64,000 nt of DNA, taken from Candidatus Terraquivivens ruidianensis (lineage in GTDB: Archaea > Thermoproteota > Nitrososphaeria_A > Caldarchaeales > Wolframiiraptoraceae). The notes beneath the pieces are model-generated. The model did no database searches, was not told where the DNA came from, and saw nothing but the letters and a program-made list of their open reading frames with translations. Position numbers and translations under genes: made by a program. Location: the NCBI GenBank assembly GCA_023267975.1, contig JALNLA010000001.1, positions 310,001-374,000 of the forward strand, read 5' to 3'. Positions 42,772 through 51,749 of the stretch are shown in pieces (the first letter of the stretch is position 1; every line of letters starts with the position of its first letter).

Positions 42772-43817
42772 TGCTTCGAGATTTGGGATACGTCGTAGGG
42801 AAGAGTTATGGCCTAAAGGGCAAATTGCTCCCGTACGCTACGCTGGAGGAGTTAGCCGGCTCCAAAAACCTCGAGGAGCTGGTCGAGAAGCTAAGGCCGA
42901 CAGATTATGGTCCGTACGTATCTGGTCTCCCAAGACCGTTGAAGCCCACGAATATAGAGTTAGCGCTAAGAAGACACTTAGTCGAGGTTCACTTCGACCT
43001 AGCCATGAAATCAGAGAATGCTGGCATAATCCAGGCCTACTACATGAAATACTTGGCATCGAACCTCAAGACCATTCTAAAAGGCAAGGCCTTGGGCAAG
43101 GGCCACGAGGAGCTTTTGGAATTCGTTGACCTTAGGGCCGAGGAGCTAGTAAGAAGGAGGGATATGGTGGTAAGGGCTATGGCAGCAAAGGACCTGGCAG
43201 AGGCCGTAAGATCATTGTCCGGAACGAAGTTTGGCGATGTGGCGGGCATGGCTATGGATCTTTACGAGAAAGAGAAGGATCTAGTCGTCTTCGACGTAGC
43301 CATGGATAAGGCGTACTTCTCGGAGGTTCTGGGGGAGTTCAACAAGCTACGTTTCACGGAGCGTAAGAGGATCAGGCAGATGGTGGCCGCCGACATAGAC
43401 GGCTACACGGTATTGGCGATTATGAGGTCTAAATTGTGGAGGCTTACCGTCGCTGAGGCCAGACGCTTCTTGCTGGACAAAGCGATAAACATTCCGAGAG
43501 AAATTGTTGATATGATGCTCGAGGCCGAGAACGTGTCAGACATCCTATATATTTTAAAGGAAACTCCCTACAAAACCATGCTGCCTGAGCCGTCAGCACA
43601 GGATGCCGCCACGATAAGGTTACTCGAGGAAGCCTTCGAGAGGTTAGCCTTGAAGAAAGCATCGGATGCATTTTTGAGGGATATATTCAGCGTCAGCATT
43701 CCCCTCGCACTCATTAGGCTCAAAGAGCTTGAAATAAGGAACGTGTCTATCATAACCGCGGGCGTCGATGGAGAGCTTGGCACCTCTAGAATACTTCAGA
43801 GGGTCGTGAAGCTTTAG
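42768..43817 (+). CDS. atpC: A-type ATPase subunit C
   Basis: A 349-residue all-helical protein of the V/A-ATPase subunit C/d family: YGLKGKLLP, LGNLDELAE-like repeated helices, SEVLGEFNKLRF, DIDGYTVLAIMRSKLW, and a matching second half. Subunit C links the central rotor axle to the membrane ring. It overlaps atpH; its stop and that of the convergent acylphosphatase gene (43814) share bases. The rest of the ATPase genes are not in this locus. Confidence 0.87.
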   Translation: MMLRDLGYVVGKSYGLKGKLLPYATLEELAGSKNLEELVEKLRPTDYGPYVSGLPRPLKPTNIELALRRHLVEVHFDLAMKSENAGIIQAYYMKYLASNLKTILKGKALGKGHEELLEFVDLRAEELVRRRDMVVRAMAAKDLAEAVRSLSGTKFGDVAGMAMDLYEKEKDLVVFDVAMDKAYFSEVLGEFNKLRFTERKRIRQMVAADIDGYTVLAIMRSKLWRLTVAEARRFLLDKAINIPREIVDMMLEAENVSDILYILKETPYKTMLPEPSAQDAATIRLLEEAFERLALKKASDAFLRDIFSVSIPLALIRLKELEIRNVSIITAGVDGELGTSRILQRVVKL

Positions 43818-44098
43818 TAGAGTATTCTGAAGTCTTTAAACTCGCCCTTGTATTCATCCCACATAACATCTACCTTCTCTACGATAGCATCCGGAGGTCC
43901 TTTGCGACACCACTCTATCATGGAAATGACTGCCTCCCTTTCGCCCTCGAAGACCGCCTCGACCCTGCCGTCAGGAATGTTCCTGACCCAGCCTTTCACG
44001 CCCAGCCTATCTGCCATCCTCTTTGTGTTGGACCTAAAGAATACGCCCTGTACGAGGCCGCTCACATATACATGGGCTCTGGCCTTCATACCGCTCAA
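43814..44098 (-). CDS. acyP: Acylphosphatase
   Basis: A 94-residue single-domain acylphosphatase. ARAHVYVSGLVQGVFFRSNTKRMAD has the phosphate-cradle arginine (in VFFR) and VKGWVRNIPDGRVEAVFEGE holds the catalytic asparagine (VRN). It hydrolyses acyl phosphates. Its stop overlaps that of atpC and it starts close to the nitrilase-family gene's stop, in the same direction. Confidence 0.95.
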   Translation of the reverse strand: MSGMKARAHVYVSGLVQGVFFRSNTKRMADRLGVKGWVRNIPDGRVEAVFEGEREAVISMIEWCRKGPPDAIVEKVDVMWDEYKGEFKDFRILY

Positions 44099-44100
44099 CC

Positions 44101-44925
44101 TTAAACATCATGTTCAACTATACATCCGTAAGCAGCCGGAACCCTTCTGGATAGCCTGTCGAACCTAGACTCAACTATGCTGAGCAGGTCTATGTCACAC
44201 GTGACTACCGTTGGCCCAGGCTGTGCTTGAGTTAAAACGACTGGATGGACGAACTTCTTGGTACCTTCCACCGGCATGCAAACGAAGGAACCCCCTGGAT
44301 GAGCATGATCGGATACATTTACAGCTACGATGGGCGTCCTATTCTCAAGACATCTTGCCTTTACGTATAGGTGCCAAGGCTCTATGGCCTCTTCTACTAT
44401 CCTTGAGGGATTGAATATTAGCTCCGCACCCCTCAGGGTTAAGCACCGGGCAGACTCTGGAAATGCAACGTCGTAGCATACCATGATGCCGAGTTTGATG
44501 CCGTTAACCTCGAAGACCTCGAAATTTGTGCCGGGCTTAAAGAACCTCTTCTCATCCCTGAACAGGTGAACCTTCTTCTGCTTTCCCACCACGCTACCGT
44601 CTGGGGCTATCACGTATGCCGATACAAACATGTCATTCTTGTCCTCCTCGTATATTGCTCCAGGAATTATCGTTACGTTCAGTTCTTTAGCAAGCCGTGA
44701 GAACGTAGACAGGACATATTCAACAGAATTAACCACTTCGTCTATATACGGGAGAGGCTCTTTATGCAACCACATCTCAGGTAGGCAAACGATTTCCGCT
44801 CCGGCCTTTGCCGCAGCCCTTACGAGCGACTCTGCCTTTACTACGTTTTCTTTTATGCTTTCACCAAGCTCTATTTGGATGGCAGCAACCCTCACGTTCT
44901 GTCTCAATCTGCCTCCATATAACAA
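44101..44925 (-). CDS. Carbon-nitrogen hydrolase (nitrilase superfamily)
   Basis: A 274-residue hydrolase with the full E-K-C triad: E50 in VCLPEMW, K118 in KKVHLF, and C150 in IMVCYDVAFPE. The family splits amide or nitrile C-N bonds. Its subgroup is unclear; omega-amidase, beta-ureidopropionase-like and N-carbamoyl-putrescine amidase-like forms are possible. It is 2 bp upstream of the acylphosphatase gene and likely co-transcribed. Confidence 0.9.
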   Translation of the reverse strand: MLYGGRLRQNVRVAAIQIELGESIKENVVKAESLVRAAAKAGAEIVCLPEMWLHKEPLPYIDEVVNSVEYVLSTFSRLAKELNVTIIPGAIYEEDKNDMFVSAYVIAPDGSVVGKQKKVHLFRDEKRFFKPGTNFEVFEVNGIKLGIMVCYDVAFPESARCLTLRGAELIFNPSRIVEEAIEPWHLYVKARCLENRTPIVAVNVSDHAHPGGSFVCMPVEGTKKFVHPVVLTQAQPGPTVVTCDIDLLSIVESRFDRLSRRVPAAYGCIVEHDV

Positions 44926-44960
44926 AGAGCTTTTTCTTAATTAATCATTATAAGCATTCT

Positions 44961-44970
44961 TTTAAATATG
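44961..44970 (+). promoter_or_regulatory. TATA box for the hydroxyacid dehydrogenase gene
   Basis: TTTAAATATG lies about 31 bases before ATG 44997, so the leader is very short or absent. Confidence 0.5.
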
Positions 44971-44996
44971 CCTTTGGGATAAAGGTATGTCATAGC

Positions 44997-45986
44997 ATGG
45001 ACAAGAAAGTCTTGATAACGGAACCTACTCCGTTTATCGAGGAAGAGTGGAAAATCCTTGAGAGGTATGCGAGCGTTAGGTTAGCGAAAGGTACAACGGA
45101 GGACGATTTGCTTGCTGAGGCAAAGGATGTGGACACGATATTGGTTGTCTACGCGAAAATCACGAGGAGAGTAATAGAATCTGCACAACGTCTGAAAGGA
45201 ATCGTGAGATATGGTATAGGCGTGGATAACGTGGATATACAGGCAGCAACGGAGAGAGGAATATACGTGGCCAACGTGCCGGATTACTGCGTAGGAACGG
45301 TTGCGGAGCATACGTTCGCACTACTCCTCGCATTAGCCAGAAGGATTATCTTAGCCGACTATACAGTCAAGAGCGCCAGTTGGAAGATTTGGACACAACA
45401 ACCGATTGAGCTCATGGGCACAGACATTGAAGGTAAGGTATTGGGTCTGATAGGTATGGGTAACATAGGGAGAACCGTCGCTATTAAGGCTAAAGCTTTC
45501 GGCATGAGGGTTATGGCATACGACCCATACCTCGAAAAATACAGGGCAAGGTTGCTGGACGTGGAGCTCGTCGACTTGGACACTTTGCTGAAGAACTCTG
45601 ACTTCGTGTCGATTCACGTACCGTTGACATCGGAGACGCGAGGAATGATAGGTGAGAATGAATTGAAGAAGATGAAGAGGACCGCATACCTAATTAACAC
45701 GTCTAGGGGGCCGATCGTGAACGAGAGAGCGCTTTACGAAGCGCTAAAGGGTGGATGGATAGCCGGTGCAGCGCTCGACGTCTACGAGAAGGAGCCGCCG
45801 GACCGAGACAACCCGCTCTTCAAGCTCGATAACGTCGTCCTGACGCCCCACGTGGCATGGTATACGGAGGAGGCTCTAAAGCGGCTTAAGAGGTCCGTGG
45901 CCGAGGAGGCAATAAGAATGCTTAACGGTATGCCGCCTAAGAACCTCGTGAACAAAGACGTCCTTTTAGGTAAGAAAACAATGTAA
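44997..45986 (+). CDS. D-2-hydroxyacid dehydrogenase (SerA-like, no ACT domain)
   Basis: The 329-residue enzyme has GLIGMGNIGRTVA for NAD, and the catalytic pieces NTSRGPIVNE, then H in TPHVAWYTEE. I start at ATG 44997 since the longer frame from 44808 begins inside the divergent nitrilase gene. D-3-phosphoglycerate dehydrogenase, glyoxylate reductase and hydroxypyruvate reductase are all possible; the lack of an ACT domain removes the usual serine feedback. The following gene begins 35 bp later in the same direction. Confidence 0.9.
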   Translation: MDKKVLITEPTPFIEEEWKILERYASVRLAKGTTEDDLLAEAKDVDTILVVYAKITRRVIESAQRLKGIVRYGIGVDNVDIQAATERGIYVANVPDYCVGTVAEHTFALLLALARRIILADYTVKSASWKIWTQQPIELMGTDIEGKVLGLIGMGNIGRTVAIKAKAFGMRVMAYDPYLEKYRARLLDVELVDLDTLLKNSDFVSIHVPLTSETRGMIGENELKKMKRTAYLINTSRGPIVNERALYEALKGGWIAGAALDVYEKEPPDRDNPLFKLDNVVLTPHVAWYTEEALKRLKRSVAEEAIRMLNGMPPKNLVNKDVLLGKKTM

Positions 45987-46021
45987 AGATAGCGCTCCGA
46001 GACCCATAGTGGCGGTACACG

Positions 46022-47194
46022 ATGCAAAACTACGATTACGACCTCGTAGTCGTGGGTGCAGGGCCTGCCGGGCTTCTCACGGCCAGGGAAGCCGCTGGCA
46101 TGGGTTGTAGGGTACTCGTCCTTGAGGAGCATGAGGAGATAGGAAAGCCCGAGAGGTGCGCTGGCCTCTTCAGTATGTCCGGCCTTAAGGCGCTTGGTAT
46201 ACCTTTGTCTCAATCATACGTTCAGAACGTCGTCAGGGGTGCAGTATTCTTCTCGCCTTCTGGAAAGGCATTCGTTCTGGATGCAAAGAGACCCGTAGCC
46301 GTCGTCTCGAATCGTGAGATGTTCGACAAATTCTTGGCACAGCAAGTAGCGCTTAATGGTGCAGAGATAGTTACTGGTGAAATGATTGTTAGAATAATTC
46401 CGGACGAAGATGTACCATCCGTCAAGACTTCTAGTTCCTCAATTTCGGCCAGAATGGTCGTTGATGCGGAAGGTCGGTCTGGATTCTTGGCAAGGCAAGT
46501 ATGGAAAGATTGGAGACCTAAAGGCTGGATACCGATAATTCAGGCGGTCGTGGAAAACCATCGATTGGATAGGGACTTCGTTTATCTGTACTTCAAGGAG
46601 TACCTCAGGGACTTCTTTGCGTACTTGATTCCAATAGACAGCGAGCTGGGAAAGCTGGGCGTTGCGGCAAGAAAGGATACGAGGAAGTTGTTCTTTCACT
46701 TCTTGCAAGAAGAGTTCGGACACGTTAAAACTCTGCTGACGACATCGGCATCCATATACACCGGTCCACCACTTGAACTTCGCCAGAGCGGTAGAGTGCT
46801 GGCCGTCGGAGATGTGGTTGGTCACGTGAAGGCTACGACTGGTGGTGGAGTAGTGTACGGCGGTCTTTGTGCCATAGAAACAGGAAGGTACGTCGCAAAC
46901 TTTCTCTTGAACGGGACAGGTATCCGTGAGTATCAGGAAAGGATGAGCAGAATATACGAACAATTGAAGTCCATACATAAGCTGCGCGTCCTTATCTCCC
47001 ATATCCCGCCGAAATTCTATGACTCCCTATTCAAGGCAGCCAGCGACGTACATCTAGATATGTGGTTAAGCACTGAAGGAGACATGGATAGGCACGGCGA
47101 TACGGTAAAGGCCATGCTCAAGTCAGGCATGGCGCTGAAGCTTTTTATGAGGACAAATTTCCAAGTACTGAAGGATGCTCTAAGCATTCCCTAG
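46022..47194 (+). CDS. Geranylgeranyl reductase family FAD protein
   Basis: A 390-residue FAD-dependent oxidoreductase: VVVGAGPAGLLTA for FAD, EIGKPERCAGLFS (the family's cysteine element), VVDAEGRSG, and AVGDVVGHVKATTGGGVVYGG. Archaeal enzymes in this family saturate the geranylgeranyl chains of membrane lipids, but related proteins act in other pathways. The PxYxWxFP element is altered here (FFAYLIP), so substrate should not be taken as settled. Confidence 0.85.
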   Translation: MQNYDYDLVVVGAGPAGLLTAREAAGMGCRVLVLEEHEEIGKPERCAGLFSMSGLKALGIPLSQSYVQNVVRGAVFFSPSGKAFVLDAKRPVAVVSNREMFDKFLAQQVALNGAEIVTGEMIVRIIPDEDVPSVKTSSSSISARMVVDAEGRSGFLARQVWKDWRPKGWIPIIQAVVENHRLDRDFVYLYFKEYLRDFFAYLIPIDSELGKLGVAARKDTRKLFFHFLQEEFGHVKTLLTTSASIYTGPPLELRQSGRVLAVGDVVGHVKATTGGGVVYGGLCAIETGRYVANFLLNGTGIREYQERMSRIYEQLKSIHKLRVLISHIPPKFYDSLFKAASDVHLDMWLSTEGDMDRHGDTVKAMLKSGMALKLFMRTNFQVLKDALSIP

Positions 47195-47208
47195 GCGACG
47201 AGCTCATA

Positions 47209-47217
47209 CTTTTATAG
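47209..47217 (+). promoter_or_regulatory. TATA box for the zinc-ribbon/aEF-1beta unit
   Basis: CTTTTATAG lies about 31 bases before ATG 47244 and predicts a nearly leaderless transcript. Confidence 0.45.
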
Positions 47218-47243
47218 CAGTTGAGCTTCCGTCATAAGCTGAA

Positions 47244-47420
47244 ATGAAGCAGATAACGCTTCCAACTTGTTCGTGGTGTCACAGGTCAATATTACCTGGC
47301 GAGAGAGCGGTGAGTTTTCCATGTCCGAACTGCGGAAGGGTGACGATATGGAGGTGCAGGGTTTGCAGGGAGCTGGCGAGGCCTTACGTCTGCCCCTCAT
47401 GCGGGTTCGAGGGGCCATAG
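47244..47420 (+). CDS. Small zinc-ribbon protein (HVO_2753-like)
   Basis: A 58-residue reading frame from ATG to TAG with four CxxC pairs: CSWC, CPNC, CRVC, and CPSCG. The order KQITLPTC...PGERAVSFPCPNCG...WRC...PYVCPSCGFEGP is that of a small archaeal zinc-finger family conserved next to the aEF-1beta gene. It may bind RNA or ribosomes. The stop lies 12 bases before the aEF-1beta start and holds part of its GGAGGAG ribosome site. The gene is short and easy to miss. Confidence 0.88.
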   Translation: MKQITLPTCSWCHRSILPGERAVSFPCPNCGRVTIWRCRVCRELARPYVCPSCGFEGP

Positions 47421-47432
47421 GAGGAGTGGCTT

Positions 47433-47699
47433 TTGGCTAAGGTACTTGTGCTCATCAGGGTAATGCCGGTCGATGAGAACGTCGATTTGGATGGGCTGGC
47501 CGATAAAATATCTAAAGGCCTTCCTAAGGGCATAGAGTTGCACGAGAGCAGAAGAGAGCCTCTCGCCTTCGGAGCGGAATCCCTTTTAATGGCGTTTGCC
47601 ATGCCAGACGAGGAGGGTCACGTTTACGCTCTTGAGGAATACCTGAAGGGCTTCCCCGAGATACAAGAGTTCATGACAGAATTCGTAACTAGGGTTTAA
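47433..47699 (+). CDS. ef1b: Translation elongation factor aEF-1beta
   Basis: An 88-residue protein starting at TTG 47433, 6 bases after GGAGGAG. VLVLIRVMPVDENVDLDGLADKI, LPKGIELHE, PLAFGAESLLMAFAMPDEEG and EEYLKGFPEIQEF fit aEF-1beta. It swaps GDP for GTP on aEF-1alpha. It is in one unit with the upstream zinc-ribbon gene. Confidence 0.93.
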   Translation: MAKVLVLIRVMPVDENVDLDGLADKISKGLPKGIELHESRREPLAFGAESLLMAFAMPDEEGHVYALEEYLKGFPEIQEFMTEFVTRV

Positions 47700-47733
47700 G
47701 GTATTTTAAACCTACCGCTTATCTCCCAAACTA

Positions 47734-47744
47734 TACTTAAATAA
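47734..47744 (+). promoter_or_regulatory. TATA box for the CDC48 gene
   Basis: TACTTAAATAA is centred about 30 bases before ATG 47769 but only 15 bases before ATG 47754, which supports the later start. Confidence 0.55.
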
Positions 47745-47768
47745 TGCACGCTGATGATTTTTGATGAA

Positions 47769-49943
47769 ATGAGCAGCAAGGAGCTTAGGCTTAGGGTCGT
47801 TGAGGCGAAGCAGCGCGACGTTGGCTATGGTATAGCGAGGATTGACAGGGATGTCGGAGCTTCCGCAGGCCTTACGACTGGAGATATAATTGAAATAAGG
47901 GGAAAGAAGGTCACGGCCGCTACGCTGTGGCTGGGCTACACAGAGGACGAGAAAGATACGATAAGGATAGACGGCTACATAAGGAGCAATGCCGGAGCAT
48001 CCTTGAACGACTATGTAACGGTCAGGAAGGCGCAGGTGAAGGAAGCCCAGCTGGTTATACTGGCGCCCGTGAATAACTCCATCAAGCCCGACGATAATTT
48101 CATAAAGCTGGTGAAGAGCAGGCTAATAGAGTATCCGACGGTTCAGAAGAACATCGTGCCCGTTCTCTTCTTCGGCAACCTATTCACGTTCGCTGTCATA
48201 CAGACAAGACCTATGGGAATCGTCAAGATAACACCTAGGACGAAGTTGATAGTGCAGGCGAGGTCGGTCCAAGAGAGGGTCTTCAGGACTAGCGTGACAT
48301 ACGAAGACATAGGAGGTCTTCAAGAGCAGATACAAAGGATAAGAGAGCTGATAGAGCTTCCGTTAAGATATCCTGAGCTTTTCCAGAAGCTTGGGATAGA
48401 CCCGCCGAAGGGCATACTGCTTTATGGCCCACCCGGCTGCGGCAAGACACTCTTGGCCAAGGCCGTCGCAACGGAGGCCGATGCCAACTTCATACTTATA
48501 AACGGACCTGAGATCATGAACAAATATTACGGCGAGACCGAAGCGCGATTAAGGGAGATATTCAGGAAGGCCGAGGAGGAAGCTCCGAGCATAATATTCA
48601 TCGACGAAATAGATGCGATAGCACCAAAAAGGAGCGAGGTAACGGGTGAGGTCGAGAAGAGGGTTGTAGCCCAACTCCTTGCGCTCATGGATGGTTTGGA
48701 GTCAAGGGGCTCCGTAATCGTTATAGGTGCTACGAACAGGCAGAATGCGCTAGACCCGGCTCTAAGAAGACCCGGTAGGTTCGACAGGGAAGTAGAGATT
48801 GGGATACCCGATAAGAAGGCTAGGAAAGAGATACTTGACATACATACGAGGGGCATGCCATTAGACGAGAGCGTCGACTTGGACAGGCTGGCCGAGATCA
48901 CCAAAGGCTACACCGGAGCTGACATAGCTGCGCTTTGCAGGGAAGCGGCCATGAGGGCCATACGCAGAATACTGCCGAGCATAGACTTCTCAGAGGAGAA
49001 GATATCACCAGAATTGCTGAACAACCTTGCAGTGATGATGAAGGACTTCCAAGATGCCTACAAGGAGATAACGCCCACGGCCCTCAGGGAGGTCGAAATA
49101 GAGACGCCGACGGTGAGGTGGGAACAGGTGGGCGGACTCGAAGATGTGAAGCAAAGGTTGAGAGAGGCAATCGAGTGGCCTCTTAAATATCCCGAGAAGT
49201 TTGAGAGGCTCGGCATAAAGCCACCGAAGGGCATACTGCTCTACGGCCCACCTGGCTGCGGCAAGACACTCTTGGCCAAGGCGATAGCGACTGAGAGCGA
49301 GGCCAACTTCATATCAATAAAGGGACCTGAGATATTCAGCAAATGGGTTGGCGAATCGGAGAAAGCCATTAGGGAGATATTCAGGAAGGCAAGGCAGGCA
49401 GCACCCTCAATAGTGTTCTTAGACGAGATAGAGTCCATAGTTCCTAGGAAGGACTTCTTAGAAGACAGCTCTGGTGTGTCGCACAGAGTAGCGAGCCAGC
49501 TCTTGGCCGAGATGGACGGAATAGAAGACCTGAATGGCGTAATCGCAATAGGTGCGACCAACAGGCCAGACCTACTGGACCCCGCTATACTCAGGCCGGG
49601 TAGGTTCGATAGGCTAGTATACGTGCCACCGCCCGACGAGAAGTCAAGGCTTCAGATACTGAAGATATACACGGCTAAGATGCCGCTTGCGGACGACGTC
49701 TCGCTTGAAGAGATTGCGAGCATGACCGAAGGCTACTCTGGCGCTGACTTAGAATCGCTGTGTAGAGAGGCTGCGTTATCCACGATCAGAAGAGGAGGGG
49801 AACCGGAAGTAGTAACAAAGCAGGACTTCCAAGAGGCCCTCAGACTCGTGAAGCCGAGCCTCTTGCCGCACATGATCAAAGAGTACGAGAAGATAGGTGA
49901 GCTACTGAGGTCTTCGGAAAAACCTTTAACCATGATAGGATGA
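47769..49943 (+). CDS. cdc48: CDC48/VCP-type AAA ATPase
   Basis: A 724-residue double AAA ATPase, started at ATG 47769 (MSSKELRLRV) because the TATA box fits and homologues begin there. The N domain has a double-psi barrel (KQRDVGYGIARID). D1 and D2 each have GPPGCGKTLLAKA, then FIDEIDAI in D1 and FLDEIESI in D2, and the GATNR... RPGRFDR arginine-finger regions. It unfolds or extracts proteins, probably with the proteasome. A 75-residue gene follows immediately and overlaps nothing. Confidence 0.95.
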   Translation: MSSKELRLRVVEAKQRDVGYGIARIDRDVGASAGLTTGDIIEIRGKKVTAATLWLGYTEDEKDTIRIDGYIRSNAGASLNDYVTVRKAQVKEAQLVILAPVNNSIKPDDNFIKLVKSRLIEYPTVQKNIVPVLFFGNLFTFAVIQTRPMGIVKITPRTKLIVQARSVQERVFRTSVTYEDIGGLQEQIQRIRELIELPLRYPELFQKLGIDPPKGILLYGPPGCGKTLLAKAVATEADANFILINGPEIMNKYYGETEARLREIFRKAEEEAPSIIFIDEIDAIAPKRSEVTGEVEKRVVAQLLALMDGLESRGSVIVIGATNRQNALDPALRRPGRFDREVEIGIPDKKARKEILDIHTRGMPLDESVDLDRLAEITKGYTGADIAALCREAAMRAIRRILPSIDFSEEKISPELLNNLAVMMKDFQDAYKEITPTALREVEIETPTVRWEQVGGLEDVKQRLREAIEWPLKYPEKFERLGIKPPKGILLYGPPGCGKTLLAKAIATESEANFISIKGPEIFSKWVGESEKAIREIFRKARQAAPSIVFLDEIESIVPRKDFLEDSSGVSHRVASQLLAEMDGIEDLNGVIAIGATNRPDLLDPAILRPGRFDRLVYVPPPDEKSRLQILKIYTAKMPLADDVSLEEIASMTEGYSGADLESLCREAALSTIRRGGEPEVVTKQDFQEALRLVKPSLLPHMIKEYEKIGELLRSSEKPLTMIG

Positions 49944-50171
49944 ATGCCCTTGAACGTGAAGTCAGAGGTTCACTCCGCAATCTTGGAAACTTTACGAAGG
50001 ATGGGCGGAAAGGCGCTAGAGCAGAATCTGCTGGATGAGCTCAGGGCAAGAGGCCTGGAGCTAATGCCAGAGATGCTAAGGCAGGCTCTGCTGAAGCTGG
50101 AGATACACGACAAGGTTAGGGTCATGAGCTTAGACGCTGAGCGGAAGCTGATAGAGCTCATCGAGGGCTAG
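49944..50171 (+). CDS. Small helical protein after cdc48, possible winged helix
   Basis: A 75-residue product directly after cdc48 (no gap). Helix-rich pattern EVHSAILETLRRMGGKALEQNLLDELRARG, followed by MLRQALLKLEIHDKVRVMSLDAERKLIELIEG, looks like a winged helix. The role is unknown. It may be an adaptor of CDC48 or an independent DNA-binding protein. It overlaps the stop of the convergent fen gene (50168) by 4 bp. Confidence 0.6.
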   Translation: MPLNVKSEVHSAILETLRRMGGKALEQNLLDELRARGLELMPEMLRQALLKLEIHDKVRVMSLDAERKLIELIEG

Positions 50172-51205
50172 CCCAACCAGGCATCCAAGCTCGTCTCCCC
50201 CTTGCCCTTTTCTAAGGCAACCTTCAACTCAGCAAGTGCCTTATCTACCCTGTCGGATGAAAAGTCGTACTCCTCGCAGAGTATCGACTTGGTGACTGCG
50301 TAATCTATCTCCTTCCACTTAAGCGTGTAGTTGTCCGTGACGTTCGGCCTCAAGAAGGCTTGTCTTATCACTTCTGGAGGGATTTCTAAGTTTGCGTTCA
50401 ACGCCTCTAAGACCTTTTCGGCATCTCCGTACTCCTTGACAAGCTTGAGGGCCTTCTTCGGCCCTATTCCTTTCACACCCTCGCAGTAGTCTGTCCCCAC
50501 GAGTATGCCTATGTCTATCAAAAGCTCCCTCGTTATTCCCAAAGATGAGAGCAGGGCCTCGAGGCTTATCAGTTCAGGCTCGACCTCGACGTACACTTTC
50601 TTGCCCGGAAGCTTTCGCTTTCCGACTATGGACAGGTTCCTCACGAGCCTTGGCGAGCCGAAGAGTAGCGAGTCCATGTCTTGGGATGCGGACGCGTAAA
50701 CGTCGCCCTTAGCGGTCATGTAAGCGGCTTGTGCCTCACCTTCCGACGGCGCTTGGACTGTTGGTATGCCCATGGCTTCAAGAAGCCTCCTCGAACTTTC
50801 CAGCATGTACTCTTCAAGCGTTGCCGCCCTCTGCGCGTACTTCCTGGCAGTCTCCACGTCGCCCCTCAGCAGAGCCTCCTCGTAAAGCTTCCCGGCCTCC
50901 TTCCTCAGCTCTACCCTTCTCTCGACCGTAGTTTGCTTCAGCTCCGGAGGCCTTCCGTCGAAGACATAGACCGGCTTGATTCCCTTCTCAAGCAAGTTGA
51001 TACTCCTGAAGAACAGACCGCTGAGGTGGCTGGTAATCCTGCCCCTGCTGTCCATGAGAGGCCTTCCGTCAGGGCCCCTGATCGTCGCCAAGAACTGGTA
51101 GAGCATGTTGAACGCGTCTAATGCTATGGCCCTCCCCCTGAGCGATTCCAGCGCTATCGTCTGGACAGCCTCGGGCGGAACTATGTCGCCCAGCTTCACG
51201 CCCAT
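50168..51205 (-). CDS. fen: Flap endonuclease FEN1
   Basis: A 345-residue XPG-family nuclease. VFDGRPPELK, the N region, EGEAQAAYM in the I region with ASASQDMDSLLFG, and the helix-hairpin-helix DYCEGVKGIGPKKALKLVKEYG are all present, with acidic active-site residues in place. The C-terminal GETSLDAWLG is a PIP-like tail for PCNA but lacks the usual Q and double aromatic. It cuts 5' flaps in replication and repair. Confidence 0.96.
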   Translation of the reverse strand: MGVKLGDIVPPEAVQTIALESLRGRAIALDAFNMLYQFLATIRGPDGRPLMDSRGRITSHLSGLFFRSINLLEKGIKPVYVFDGRPPELKQTTVERRVELRKEAGKLYEEALLRGDVETARKYAQRAATLEEYMLESSRRLLEAMGIPTVQAPSEGEAQAAYMTAKGDVYASASQDMDSLLFGSPRLVRNLSIVGKRKLPGKKVYVEVEPELISLEALLSSLGITRELLIDIGILVGTDYCEGVKGIGPKKALKLVKEYGDAEKVLEALNANLEIPPEVIRQAFLRPNVTDNYTLKWKEIDYAVTKSILCEEYDFSSDRVDKALAELKVALEKGKGETSLDAWLG

Positions 51206-51344
51206 GGCTCCTTCTGCACCGTAAGAAAGTGCGAGCTTGAAGTATAAGGGCGTATCTATGGTTCATGAAAAGCTGTCTTTCGGTCCCTGTAGTATGACGC
51301 TATTGAATTTCTCAGAGCAAACCCTCTCGAACTAGGAGAGAGCC

Positions 51345-51354
51345 CTTATATAAA
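51345..51354 (+). promoter_or_regulatory. TATA box for atpF
   Basis: CTTATATAAA is centred about 27 bases before ATG 51377, predicting a leaderless transcript. Confidence 0.55.
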
Positions 51355-51376
51355 ACGCGATACAATAGGATAAACG

Positions 51377-51673
51377 ATGCGGGCAGTAGCCGTAGGTAGC
51401 AGGAGCTTCGTGCTGGGCTTCAGGCTTGCCGGCGTCAGAGGAGTTGAGGTCACCAATGCAAACGAGGCACTCTCTACAGTCAACAGGCTGATGAACGACC
51501 CAGAGATAGGGCTGATAATACTATCCGAAGAGCTGACATCCGAGATAAGAAACGAAATAAATGAGATAAGGACCAAAAAGCCTATGCCGCTCATATACGT
51601 ATTACCCTCGTCCTCGACAGGCGCAAGGGATATGGACTATAGGTCTTTGCTCAGGCAAGTTTTAGGTATTTAG
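51377..51673 (+). CDS. atpF: A-type ATPase subunit F
   Basis: A 98-residue subunit F: AVGSRSFVLGFRLAGVRGVEV, DPEIGLIILSEELTSEIRNEI, PMPLIYVLPSS, and DYRSLLRQVLGI. Subunit F sits on the central axle and regulates ATPase activity. It is alone among unrelated genes, 76 bp before a MinD-like gene, and away from the other A-ATPase loci. Confidence 0.9.
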   Translation: MRAVAVGSRSFVLGFRLAGVRGVEVTNANEALSTVNRLMNDPEIGLIILSEELTSEIRNEINEIRTKKPMPLIYVLPSSSTGARDMDYRSLLRQVLGI

Positions 51674-51749
51674 GTGGGCAATTTGACGAAAGGAAAAATA
51701 AATATATTGACTCAAAAAAGTGAAAACCAATTAATAGGTCGGTGAGCCC

